This document shows positions 37,001 through 49,389 of a stretch of DNA of 64,000 nt, piece after piece. The stretch spans positions 43,896,333 to 43,960,332 of the forward strand of contig OY282560.1 in NCBI GenBank assembly GCA_958295665.1, in the 5' to 3' direction. The notes below the pieces were generated by a model that did not search any database, was not told where the DNA came from, and saw only the letters and a program-made list of their open reading frames with translations. Position 1 is the first letter of the stretch; each line of letters starts with the position of its first letter. The position numbers were made by a program, and so were the translations under genes. Source of the stretch: Tipula vernalis. Its lineage: Eukaryota; Arthropoda; Insecta; Diptera; Tipulidae.

Positions 37001-38057
37001 CCAAGATAAATTACGTCCCACATTTGAAAAATACCTTCTCACACTAGGAAAATTGCATTTTTAATTACATTACTTGTATCGAGTACGGAAACGAGTTACT
37101 TGAATTTCCAGTCATTGTTAACTAAGAAAAAAATTATATTTAATAGTTTTACCCTGCTTAAGTAAATAAATACTTTTTGGAATATAAACCACTAAAAATA
37201 AATTTTGGTAATTACATACCGATTTTCCGAAATACAAAATTAGATTCCATTAAGACTCAGCCAGTATAGCTTACCCTGAATAATAATAACGAATTCAGCT
37301 CAACCTTAAATATTTTTACTAAATTTTCAACATTAAAAATTGTGGGACTTAATTAATTTAGGAAGTTATACGCAAAGTTTACCTCAAACGCTCTATGACA
37401 AATTGCGTTTTGCAGAAGACAAATGTTGCTGTGCTAACCAACTTAAGAAATATTATGTTCCACTCAACCTAACTTTTATTCCAATACAATATAAATTCAA
37501 GAACAAATGGTGAACTATTCAACAAAATGTATGTTGCCCTTAAAAGCAAAATTATCTCTCTTCTAAGATTAAATTTTCTTCTCTTACCAAAGGCGATTTA
37601 CCACTTCACTGTTCTGTAGTGCGTTGACGGTGAAATAGGCTCCAATTACTTGTGAGTAACTTACCCTGAACCGTAAAATGATAAGTTTAGTTTGTCCCAC
37701 TAAAATCAAATAATTGATAAAAGTAAATTGTGATCCATAAAACAAAGACGTGACTAGCGCGAAAATGTAACATGCGAGAAAGAAAACTAAGCTATTAAAT
37801 TAAGTTCATAACTTTGCGGAAACCGTTTACATACTTTCAATTTTCAAATAACCACTTTCGATAATCGTAACATTTAATTTATAAAAAAAAAAAATGAACA
37901 AATATGTAGACCAAGTTATAAAATGTAATTAAGAAATTTGTAGGTTTTTAAAATTAAATCAACATTAAGTCGATTACTTTCATCACGAAATCGCGTCTCA
38001 ATGGTTAATAAATAACTTTGGAAAACATTATAAAAAAAAAAACAGAAAGTCACTTAC
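34046..38057 (-). other. intron 1, about 4.0 kb, with a degenerate TTCCAC repeat
   Basis: Bounded by gtaagt (minus, at 38057) and tttctag (at 34046). The phrase aagttccactta or its complement recurs loosely: plus orientation near 34764, 35051, 35089, 35276, 35292, 35410, 35494, 35808, 36720 and 37458; complement (gtggaac, gtgggac) near 36230, 36494 and 37345. No additional exon was recognised within it. Confidence 0.6.
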
Positions 38058-38346
38058 CAGTCACATAAAATATATCACCCCGATGATTACGCGTTATATT
38101 ACCAATAAGACTGGGATCGGCGGCCGCAATACGTTTTAATGGTATTTGTTGTAAATCAGATAATGTCTCGACCGACGATGTTGGTGATAATTCAATGGCT
38201 TCTGTTAATAAAATTAATCGTTCGGCTGTTGAATTTGTTGTAGTTGTCGATGCATCGGATCGTGAAGGTGAAGGGGCACAATTACACCAACACAATATTG
38301 ATGTTAATAAGTAGATAATAATAAATTTTATCAATATTATCTTCAT
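38058..38346 (-). CDS. first coding exon, signal peptide of a secreted or membrane protein
   Basis: The ATG at 38346 follows a caaaac context, usual for insect starts. Residues 1 to about 23 are a clear signal peptide (hydrophobic IILIKFIIIYLLTSILCW, then CNCA). A Ser/Thr-rich spacer with an N-S-T sequon follows, then a conserved-looking segment with an N-I-T sequon and HRGDIFYVT, where the exon ends at a strong donor (ctg|gtaagt, phase 1). Together with the next two exons it gives at least 162 residues without a stop. The role is not proven: it is an N-terminal ectodomain of an exported protein. The GDIF...C..C...CxCxC...FRED..CVDDI pattern made me consider shavenoid, a protein of insect epidermal hair formation; treat that as a lead only. 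Large introns in such genes could explain why the rest of the gene is not visible. Confidence 0.75.
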
Positions 38347-38400
38347 GTTTTGATTGTTGTTGTTGTTGTTTGTTATTTAATAATTTTTGTTGTAGTTTTT
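38347..38400 (-). promoter_or_regulatory. probable 5' UTR with CAA repeats
   Basis: Directly upstream of the start codon the minus strand holds a run of caacaacaacaacaa, a common feature of insect leaders. A transcription start or core promoter element could not be defined. Confidence 0.4.
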
Positions 38401-38829
38401 TTCAATAATTATCAATTATTTTTATTTTTTTAATTTTATTTGGATTCTTCTTCCTTTGAAGAAAAAATTTGTTGAAACATTCTTCGTCGTTGGTTTTTTA
38501 TTATTATTATTTTTTATTAGCTGAGTTCATTTAAATTATTGATATACGTATGTAGTTTCCAAGTATGATATCTGCAAATATATAAAAATGTAAAACATAA
38601 ATATAAATTAAAAATTTAATTATTAATTTGATGAGTGGTGCACCGTATGTAACAAGTGAAAGGTATTATGAGTTGTTCAAAATTATTTTTTTGGCCGATT
38701 ACAATCGTTTGCAAATTTGATGTATAAACAATTTTGATGATTTTGAGACGATCGAATAATGTTTTCTTGAGTGTGAAATGCTGGGTTGTGTGTTGCGCTG
38801 CGTAATTTGGTGTACGTTAATGTTTGATT

Positions 38830-39230
38830 TTCGATTTAGACTCTTGGGGTCATCTAAATAACTATTTTCTCGAAGCACTAAGAGATATTAGTGTTTGCTA
38901 GTTGAAAAAACCGTTTGTAAAGAAATTTTCTTAAATTCTACTCAATTTAAAATTTCACTCAAAACTGTTTTTGGGGTCATCTAAATAAATATTGTAAAAG
39001 AAACATTTCTGTAATTTGAATAAAACTATTGAAATTGAACTTTTTTTAAATTCCACTCATATTAAAATTTCACTCAAAACTGTTTTTGCCTTATATCACT
39101 CAAAATTGTTTTTTGTATGTTAGAATATTATGCATAACAATAAATCGAAATTTGACTCAAAAATCAAAAATGTGCTTCCTGTTTTAAAATTTCACTCAAA
39201 TTAGTTCATAATTTTTTATCAATTTTTTTG
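38830..39230. repeat. CACTCAAAACTG short repeat field
   Basis: The phrase aaaatttcactcaaaactgt recurs near 38949, 39065 and, partly, 39090 and 39183. Ggggtcatctaaataa appears at 38846 and 38971. Together they form a loose ~115-bp repeat of two to three copies. Confidence 0.5.
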
Positions 39231-39439
39231 ACAGAAACAACTAAAGTTGAGAGATTTAAAACGTTAAGCTACAGAAACTTAGTCGTTCCATTTGAGGTCA
39301 AGCCTGGGATGAATGCCAAAATCCAATGCAAAATATGGTAGAAGCAAAGCGTGACACAGAAAACATGACTTTGTAATCCGAAACGATATTGCAAGTAACG
39401 TAAAATTCTTCGGGAACGAGGTGCTAGCAAAAAATTATT

Positions 39440-39790
39440 AATGAAACAAATTACTCAGATTACTGAGTAATTATTCACTGAATATTTACATATTTGACGT
39501 AATAAATATTTACACATTATTCACTCATTATTATCTTATTATTCACTCATTAATCACTCGACGTTCACTAATTTTTCACTGAATATTCATTCATGACTTA
39601 TTACTCATCATTCGTGTTTCAGTGAACAATCAGTGAATAATGAGAGAATACTGTGTGAATAATGAGTGAATAATGAGTAAATTCATCGTTCATCAGTGAA
39701 TAAAGAGTGAACAATTCTAATAAGTCTAGTGAGGACATAGTGAATGAATAATGATTGAATAAAGTGTAAATATGTATAAATATATGAATT
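39440..39790. repeat. inverted ATTCACTCATTATT array
   Basis: The left half (39440-39615) repeats ttattcactcattatt. The right half (39618-39790) repeats the complement, gtgaataatgagtgaataat. The two halves could pair into one long imperfect stem centred near 39617. Confidence 0.75.
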
Positions 39791-39799
39791 CAATAATTT

Positions 39800-41940
39800 G
39801 TGAATGTTGAATATTTTACAATGAATGCGATGCTTAAACACAAAAATCTTGAAAGTATCTAATAGTCTCCAAAGCCTCGAAAATCTCGTATTATGTCTAT
39901 ATATGTACAAGTAACAGAATGCTCATAACAAAAAAATTAATTAGATAATCTCGAAATAATCTGAAAAATTCTCCTGATGTCACACAACTTAATGTTATAC
40001 CAAAACCTAGGCGAAGCAAATCTCAAAAAATTTCGAATTACTTGTGGTAATGTGACATCAAGCAAACCTAACGCTAAGATAGCTAGGAATCGCTTATAAT
40101 CTTCAAGTTTCAAGTTTCGAATATTTCAGAGAAGAGCTTTGAGTTTCTTGGCGTTGACATTTTCAAAATGTTTTTCATTACAAATAAAAGACATTGTGGT
40201 GTCAGAAGTCCACCCTGGAATATTGTAAACAATTTTTGAATATAATTTGATGATATAACTGATTCAATTTTTGGTTCAATTTAGATTTTCTATTGTTTTC
40301 AAATTCATCTAATTTAATTAAATATCGCCAAACATTAATTGAAATTGTTTACCGAGTTATATATCCACAGCTTCTATTTGGGTGTCAAATCGTCTCGGTA
40401 ACGTTTAAAATCTTTATATAGAATTAAAATATCTTTAATTGGAAATCAAAATTGAACTCGATTTTTGTTAACTGTCGAGATTCACCGTATCAGGTAGCTA
40501 CCCCCCTTCTGTGTTTCATCCGGTACATATAAATATCGTTCGTATAATCACAACAGGTGATCGAAATTTAAATTGTATGTTCACAATTTTCAAAAATTAT
40601 TGTGATAATTGTTCAAAATGACGCTCATGTTTTAAAATCGGTCAATTCGGTCTTTCAAAAACAACCCTAAGTTTTAAAATATAATTTTGCCCATAGTAAA
40701 GTTAAAATTCATCAAAAATCTACGATCATCATATGTACTCATAAAAATGCATACTGAACAAGAAGATCACGGAAGTAAAGTGGAGAAATCTCGTCCATAA
40801 CAAAACAATCAATATTATGAAATTACAAATATAATGCAACAATTATTTCTGGTATGTTGATTTATTATAAATTGACTTGGATCGCATTTCTAATTTAAAT
40901 GTATATCGTCCAGTTGATATTGTAAGAGATACATTACATTATGAATTTGTAATTTTATTGCAATTATTATTGACATCAATGTCGTAATTCAACATGTTTT
41001 ATTTAAACAGCATATGGGTACACAGTCGTATAATCATAATCATCTCGATATAAACTTATTACTCGTACAATGTTGTGATAAATTAAGATAATCAAAAAAA
41101 AAAAAAAACTTGAAACGTGTTTTTCATGTCTAGAATACTAGAACTCATGAATACAAAATTATCTTAACGATGTGATCTTTCTATAATACATGAGTACAGA
41201 ATTTTTTTTTCCTGTTTTGATTGATTCGATTTTGATTGTCAAACGAGCGATTTTTTTTTTTTTTTAGTGCGCCGATCAACACAACATAATACTTTAATCA
41301 TTATGTGAGATGCTGCGGAATAATAACGAATAAATATGAATTTAATCCGATTTGCTTTTTTTTTGTTTGTATAAATTTTTAGTTAAATCGAAAATTTATC
41401 GCGTTTTAATTACTTTGCCTTTTTCGAGATCGTGGAACCATGTTAAAATATTTCAAAGGTGTTCGGTTTAGCATTAAGTAGGATAATTATTGTTAATAAT
41501 ATTTTTGGTAATTTTACACCTTTTGTTTTTTATTTACAGTGCTATTGTAATAAAGATTAGCCTTATAATTTTTTTGTTGTTCTTCGGATGCTGCGGATTT
41601 AATCGGATGGATTTTTTTGTGTTAAAATTAAAACTAAATATTATTGGAAAATTTTATGTTTGCCTTATTAGTTTGTGTTTTATTGATAACAAAACAAATT
41701 TAACAGTTGATTTAGTCAATCTTCTCTTAATAACAGAGGTATTAAAAGAGAAATTAAAATAACAAACATACTACAGTTAGATTAATCCAGCTTAGCCACA
41801 AGATTTAAATATTTTCATAAATTTGCAATAAACCGATAATATTGAAAAACTTTATCGAAATTGACATGAAAAACAGCTCAAAGAAAAAATTCAAATGAAT
41901 TAACTGAAACTATAGGAAAAACTTTAGTTTTGGTGAGAAG
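39800..41940. other. intergenic stretch, no gene recognised
   Basis: AT-rich with aatctcgaaa phrases near 39945-40035. Long homopolymers occur at 41093-41107 (A) and 41251-41265 (T). A plus frame at 41490-41762 is strongly hydrophobic by composition, with no family or splice support. Confidence 0.45.
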
Positions 41941-41949
41941 AGTCTATTA

Positions 41950-42045
41950 ATCCAAGAACTTGTTTCTTGATTCAAGAAAGTGTTCTTGGTTTAAGAAAGT
42001 GTTCTTGGTTTAAGAAAGTGTTTCTTGATTCAAGATACTTGATTT
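41950..42045. repeat. ~20-bp tandem repeat of palindromic units
   Basis: Four units of the form ttcttggtttaagaaagtg follow each other. Within each unit ttctt and aagaa form a small palindrome, giving alternating ttct/agaa boxes. Confidence 0.65.
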
Positions 42046-43549
42046 TTGGCTTATGAAGAATAATAAACATTACCTACTATTTTACTAAAACAGACTACTG
42101 ACAAAGTAGCAAGTTATTAAAAATTCGAAAAATTTAACAAATTGGTCGAATTTTAAAGGAAATTGCTGAAACTTTATTAAATAAACTGAATTATGTTAAC
42201 TGAACTAGAATTCAACATTTAAAAATTGGAAAGTCGACAAGTCTAAGCCAACACACGAGTTGAATGAAAAGTCGATATATTGGGGAACATTGCTTTATTT
42301 AATATAAACCTAGCTCAAAAATCTTTAGAATTCAAACTTCAGTCATAAATGATGCAAATTTAAAAAGTTTTATCGAAATGTTCAAAAACTGCGCTGACTT
42401 CACCAATTGGTTTTAACTCAGATGGAATTGAATTCTTTTTGTAACCCCAAGTATCATTTTCCTGCGACCGTTGTGGTCGACTTGGATAGTATTAATGTTT
42501 TTACAATTTTATCCATTGGAAAATATTTCAAATTTCACAAATTTTTAGATTCGCTGCACTCAAAGCTTTTTGCTAATTAATATGTTTGTCTAAATATAAA
42601 TTTAGGTAAACCTCATCATCATTCATAAAAGCATTGAAAGTTCTCAAAATTCAACAAAATTTCAGAGAGGATATATACTCGTAGTATGTATGCAAATGAA
42701 GTTCGTTTTTTGGGTGGTGTAACAATTATTCGTGAATCAACAGAATTTGAGATATCCATTAATTTACTACTTCAATACAATATACAATAATTCACTTCAT
42801 AAATTTCAAATTGTACCACAATATATCTTGAATATGATCATTATTTATTTAAACACTAAATCGCACATAATTTCTTTTTAGCTTCTTACTGACGACATTT
42901 ATATTATATAAAATATTATTTTTATTGATTTTTATCTAATTTAAAAATAAAACAGCCAATATACCAGCCACCACGTTGATTTTTTTTTTTTGTACTGCGG
43001 TCTGTCGTTTTATTAAATTGTCCACCTACGGTATTTTTGTTTATGTGTTGTATTTATCTCTTATATAAAATTTATATTTTATGCACAAGAATGATATTTG
43101 TTAAACTAAAGCCGAGTCAAGTACACGCGATATATTTTGTATAAATGTCCGTAAAAGGGAAATTAAAGACAATTAATCCATATCCATAGTGTTTTTGACA
43201 ACAAACATACGTTGGATTTTCCGAATTTATTCGATTTTTTCTGGAAAATTTGAAATTTTTTGTGGATATCTTGGATAAGTATTGCATACGCAAAACGTTG
43301 AAATATAGTTGATTCATGTTCAGTTCAAAGTACAACGTGCAAATTTCGATCGCTAGTCGTCATTCTCTTTAACTGAAAATATGTGGTAATTAAAAATAAT
43401 GGCGAGGTCATGTATGATGAGGTGTGAATTTGCATTACAGATACGTCACCGATGCGTTTCAAAATTCTTACTATAACCGTAACATTCTTACTGTGAAGTT
43501 TTTCTGTATTGTAGGTATTACAACCTACTATTTCGTATTGTGTCCAATT
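42046..43549. other. intergenic stretch, no gene recognised
   Basis: AT-rich sequence without a recognisable gene. A 10-T run lies near 42982. The minus frames in 43117-43624 already overlap the edge of the satellite and look like chance frames. Confidence 0.45.
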
Positions 43550-46500
43550 TATTCCGGCATGAAATTTCGAATTTTGACATCTTAAACTCAACCTCTTACA
43601 TGAATTATCAAATTCTAAAATCATAAAGTCAAACGCTGTAAATATTAATGGAATTCTGTCATGAGATATTGAGCTATTTGATATATCATCTCAAGAATTC
43701 AGAATTCGATGTATCATCCCAAAATACGAGATGTTCTGCAAGAATTCGTTACACGGTACCAAAATTCGATAAATTGTGTTGAATTCTGGAATGATACATT
43801 CAATTCTAATATATCGAATTCTGAAGTCATGAGGTTATATATAAAATTCTGATAAGACGTTTCGAATTCTGACAAGAAATGTCGAATTTTAACCGAATAC
43901 GTCGAAAAGTTAAAATATCGAGGTGACATATAATATTTGACTTGTTAAAACCAAAAATTAAAATTCTTATATGATAAATTCAAATTCTGAGACGACATAT
44001 CAAATTATTCCTTGATATCATAATATATCGAATTTTGACATCTGATATGGAATTTCTGACATGACGTATCGAATTCTGCCATAATTTATCGGATTCTGGC
44101 ATGAGGACATATCGAATTTTGGCATCAAAATTTCAAATTCTGACATGACATATCGAATTTTGACATAAAACGTCGAATTCTGATATGATATGTCGATTTC
44201 GAACATAATTTCTTTTATTCAGGTATGGTGTAACGACACGATATATCGAATTCTGACAAGATACATCAAATTCTGGCTTGCCGTATCAATTTCCGGCATG
44301 GTCATATTGATATTTGAAATTCAAATTCTGGCAGGACATCTCAAATTTAGATATGATATATCAAATTCTGACATGAGATATCAAATTCTGACATTGTAAG
44401 TTCAAATTCGGATGCAGGCATCCGGTCGAATCTGGTTTTCGGACCTGTCCTATTGTAAAATTCTGTCATACAAATTCAAATTCTGGAATACGTATCGAAT
44501 TTGGACACAATATATCGAATTTTGACATCAATAACTCAAATTCTGATGTCACAAAATTAATTTCTGCCACGACTTATCGAATTCTGATATGTTTAACCGA
44601 ATATTGGTATGATTATCAAATTCCGGCATGATATTTCGAATTTTGATATCCAAAACTCAAGCTCTTACATGAATTATCGTATTCTTATATCATAAAGTCA
44701 AACGTTCAAGATATTAATGGAATTCTGTCATGAGATATTTAGTTATTTGATATATCATCTCAAGAATTCATAATTTGATGTATCATCCCAAAATACGTGA
44801 TCTTTACAATTGTGTTGAATTCTGGAATGATACATCCAATACTAATATATCGAATTCTGAAGTCATGAGTTGATATATACAATTCTGATAAGACCTTTCG
44901 AATTCTGACAAAACATGAAGTATTTTAACCGAATACGTCGAATAGGTCGAAAAGTTAAAATGTCAAGGTGACATATAAAATTTGACTTGTTAAAACCAAA
45001 AATTAAAATTCTGATATGATAAATTCAAATTCTGACACGACATATCAAATGCTGGCTTGATATCATGATATATCGAATTTTGTCAACTCATATGGAATTT
45101 CTGAATTCTGATATTATTTAACGTCAAAGGTAAGTTCAAACTCGGATCCAGGAATCCGGTCGAATCCGGCTTTCAGGCCGGTCCTGTTGTAGAATTCTGT
45201 CATACAAATTCATATTCTGGCATACGTATCGAATTCGGACACAATATATCGAATTTTGACATCAATAACTCAAATTCTGATGTCACAAAATTAATTTTTG
45301 CCACGACTTATTGAATTCTGATATATTTTACCGAATACTGGTATGACTATCAAATTCCGGCATGATATTTCGAATTTTGACATCCAAAACTCAACATGAA
45401 TTATCGAATTCTAATATGATAAAGTCAAACGTTGAAGATATTAATGGAACCTGTCATGAGATATCGAGTTATTTGATATATCATCTCAAGAATTCAGAAT
45501 TCGAAGTGTCATCCCAAAATACGAGATGTTATGCCAGAATTCGTTATACGGTATCAAAATTCAATAAATTGTTTTGAATTCTGGGATGATACATCCAATT
45601 CTAATATATCGAATTCTGAAGTCATGAGGTTATATATTAAATTCTGATAAGAATATTAACCGAATATGTGGAAAGTTAAAATATTATTCATCGAGGTAAC
45701 ATATAAAATTTGACTTGTTAAAACCAAAAATTAAAATTCTCATATCATAAATTCAATTTCTGACTTGAAGCTGCGTACATGCTATACTTTCTGGTGAAAA
45801 AATGTACACCACGAAGTTAGCTGTATAAGTTGAATTATTTCCAACTAGAATAAAAAGTTCACCAGGGTTACCAATTTTAACTAAAAATTTTAATATTTTG
45901 CTAATTTCGTAGTGGACACTTTTTCACCAGAATTGGATCATGTACGCACCTTCAATGTCAACTTCTGACACGAAAATTCTGATATCATAAATTCAATTTC
46001 TGACACGCCATATCAAATTCTGACTTGATATCATGATATGTATATAGAATTTTGTCATCTGATATGGAATTTCTGAATGCTGATATGAATTAACGTCGAA
46101 GGTAAGTTCAAATTCGCATCCAGAAATCTGATCGAATCCGATTTTCAGGCCGGTCCGGTTGTAGAATTCTATCATATAAATTCAAATTTTGGAATACGTA
46201 TCGAATTCAGTCACAATATATCGAATTTTGACATCAATATCTCAAATTCTGATGTCACAAAACTAATTTCTGCCACGACTTATCGAATTCTGATATGTTT
46301 TACCGAATATTGGTATAATTATCAAATTCCGGCATGATATTTCGAATTTTGACATCCAAAACTCAAGCTCTTACATGAATTATCGAATTCTGAAGTCATG
46401 AGGTGATTTATCAAATTCTGATAAGACCTATCGAATTTTTGACAAGACATGTCGAATTTTAAGTGAGAAAGAGAGTTTGGTATATCATCTCAATAACAAA

Positions 46501-48655
46501 TTTTCATAAGACCATTCGAATTCTGACAAGACATGTGGAATTTTGAACGAATACGTCGAAAAGTTAAAATATCGAGGTGACATTTAAAATTTGACTTGTT
46601 AAACCGAAAAATTAAAATTCTGATATCATAAATTCAAATTCTGACACGACATATCAAATTCTGGCTTTATATCATGATATATCGAATTTTGTCATCTGAT
46701 ATGGAATTTTTGAATGCTGATACGAATTAACGTCAAAGGTAAGTTCAAATTCGCATCCAGGAATCCGGTCGAATCCGGTTTTCAGGCCGGTCTTGTTGTA
46801 GAATTCTATCATACAAATGATATTTCGAATTTTGACATCCAAAACTCAAGCTATTATACGAGTTATCGAATTCTGAAGTCATGAGATGATATATCAAATT
46901 CTGATGAGACCTATCGAATTCTGACAAGACATGTCGAATTTTGACTGAATTCGTCGAATATGTCGAAAAGTTAAAATATCGAGGTGACATAAGAAATTTG
47001 ACATGTTAAAACCAAAAATTAAAATTCTTAAATGATAAATTCAAATTCTGACACGACATATCAAATTATGGCTGATATCATGATATATCGAATTTTGACA
47101 TCTGATATTGAATTTGTGACATGGCGTATCGAATTCTGACATGAAGTAACGAATTCTACCATAATTTATCGGATTCTGGCATGATAGACGTATCGAATTT
47201 TGTTATGATTTATTGAATCCTAATATGAAGTATCAATTTTTGGCATAAAAAATTAAAATTCTGACGTGGCGTATCGAATTTTGACATAACACATCGAATT
47301 CTGATATGATATGTCGATTTCGACATGATATATCGAATTCTGACAAGATACATCCAATTCTGGCATGACGTATAAATTTCCGGCATGGCCATATTGATAT
47401 CTGAAATTCAAATACTGGCAGGATTTCTCAAATTCAGATTTGATATAACGAATTCTGACATGAGATATCGAATTCTGACATTGTAAGTTCAAGTTCGGAA
47501 CCAGGAATCCGGTCGAATTCGGTTTTCGGACCTGTCCTATGATAGAATTATATCATAAAAATTTAAATTCTGGAATATTTCAAGACACGATATATCAAAT
47601 TTTTACATCTATAACTCAAATTATGATGTCACAAAATTAATTTCTGCTATGACTATCTATCATACTAGACTGTTATCATAAAGTCAAACGCTGAAGATAT
47701 TAATCGCATTCTGTCATGAGATATCGAGTTATTTGATATATCATCTCAAGAATTCAGAATTCGATGTATCATCCCAAAATACGAGATGTTCTGCCAGAAT
47801 TCGTTATACCGTACCAAAATTCATTAAATTGTTGAATTCTGGAATGATACATTCAATTCTAATATATCGAATTCTGAAGTCTTGAGTTGATATATCAAAT
47901 TCTGATAAGACATTTCGAATTCTCACATGCCATGTCGAATTTTATCCGAATACGTCGAATACGTCGAAAAGTCATCATGAATTACCGAATTCTTGCATAA
48001 TTAAATGGATTCTAGCATGATATCTCGAATATGTGACATGTCGATTTCTGACATGAACACATATCGAATTTTGTTATGATTTATTGAATAATAATATGAA
48101 GTATCAATTTTTGGCATAAAAAATTCAAATTCTGACGTGACATTTCGAATTTTGACTTAACACATCGAATTCTGATATGATATATCGATTTCGAACATAA
48201 TTTCATTTCAAATTCTGGTTTGACGTATCAATTTCAGGCATGGTAATATTGATATCTGAAATTCAAATTCTGGCGGTACATCTCGAATTCAGATATGATA
48301 TATCGAATTCTGATATCACAATTTCAAACTTTAATATTTCATATCGAATTCTGGCATGATACATCGAATTCTGATATGATGTACCGAACTCTAACATCAA
48401 AAATTCCGAATTCAGATAAAATATTTCGAGTTCTGGTATCACAAATTCAAATTCTGATAAGACAGAGATGAAGCATCGACTTTTGGCATCACAAATTCAA
48501 ATTCTTGCTGTGGAAACCTACATACGATGTAGAATTTTTACATCATAAATACAAATTTTGATATTGCAGATCTAATTCTGATATTATTTGATGGATCAAA
48601 AATTTAAATTTTGACATGACTTACATGACAAAGTCGGGCGTGATATTTCGAATTT
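43550..48655. repeat. GAATTC-rich ~20-bp satellite with higher-order units
   Basis: The base phrase atatcgaattctgacatgat is repeated with many variants for about 5.1 kb. Longer blocks are repeated in order, for example gagttatttgatatatcatc near 43670, 44745, 45465 and 47725. A GC-richer box (ggtaagttcaaattcg, then aatccggtcgaatccggttt) is found at 44396, 45130, 46102, 46739 and 47483. The spacing of that box (734, 972, 637 and 744 bp) gives a higher-order unit of about 0.7 kb. The 972-bp interval includes the 191-bp insertion at 45765. Short open frames here are by-products of the repeat and are not called genes. Confidence 0.9.
45765..45955. mobile_element. 191-bp palindromic MITE inside the satellite
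   Basis: The left end ttgaagctgcgtacatg and the right end catgtacgcaccttcaa are inverted copies. Pairing continues for about 53 bp per arm (ttctggtgaaaaaatgtaca against tgtccactacg on the opposite strand). The sequence between and including the arms lacks satellite phrases, and satellite continues on both sides. There is no coding capacity. The superfamily is unknown and no clear target duplication was found. Confidence 0.8.
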
Positions 48656-48679
48656 TTACACAAAAATTCTAATTTCAGG

Positions 48680-48890
48680 GAAAGGCTGGAAATGCTTGCC
48701 ATTGCTTTGTCAGTAAATCACTTCAAGCGTTATCTCTATGGAAATAAATTTGCAATAGTAACGAATCATAAACGATTAATTTGATTGTTTGATGCACGTT
48801 TGATGCGATAAAAAAAACGGTTACACGAGTTTGATTACGTTATAGTGCACAAAATAGGATCTCAAAACCATAATATCAGATAGTACTGAA
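48680..48890 (+). pseudogene. gypsy RNase H fragment
   Basis: Encodes ERLEMLAIALSVNHFKRYLY, then IVTNHKRL where gypsy RNase H normally has TDHK: the conserved Asp is Asn here. Two stops follow, then RLHEFDYVIVHKIG, the connection segment toward integrase. It is plainly inactive. Confidence 0.75.
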
Positions 48891-49197
48891 AATATTAAAT
48901 GTAAAGTAGTAAATCGATCACAAGCACTTAAAACCAACGATAGCAACAAAATATAACATTAAAGAATTTAATCTAATATCTGTGATCCACAGTAAGTCGA
49001 TTGAAAATATAATAAATTTTAACGATATACAGAATAAATCAGAATCATTATTAGAAGAAAGGCAAAATTGGATTATCTTCCTGAAGCAAGCACTTGTAGA
49101 AAATTGGATAATTATACCAATAAAATAGGCTTATCAAATACGCAGACAAATTTGATCCTCTCAGGTTTCATGACTCATTTTAAGTACAAACTACATA

Positions 49198-49320
49198 CGG
49201 TATATAACTGATGAGCAAAAAATAAATCGAATAATCAAAGATTTTCATAAATCACCTCTTTGCAATCATCATTGCTTCTTTAGAACTTACAATTGTATCA
49301 AATGTTATTTTAAATTTTCA
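49198..49320 (+). pseudogene. gypsy integrase zinc-binding-like fragment
   Basis: The frame ITDEQKINRIIKDFHKSPL resembles the helix before the integrase HHCC domain (xxxIIxxxHxxP). Later His positions follow within a damaged frame. It ends where the Penelope-like fragment begins. Confidence 0.5.
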
Positions 49321-49389
49321 TACACAACAAAATAAAGGCAACACCTTAACTTTGTGAGTAAAACTTTTCCCTAAAGTTCACAAAATTCT

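Noticed and set aside
41490..41762. 90-codon hydrophobic plus frame
   Set aside because: Hydrophobicity follows from T-rich DNA; no start context or family.
43117..47492. Several open frames of 60-99 codons in the satellite
   Set aside because: Their peptides are the repeat translated in different frames; they are not conserved between units and have no independent start context.
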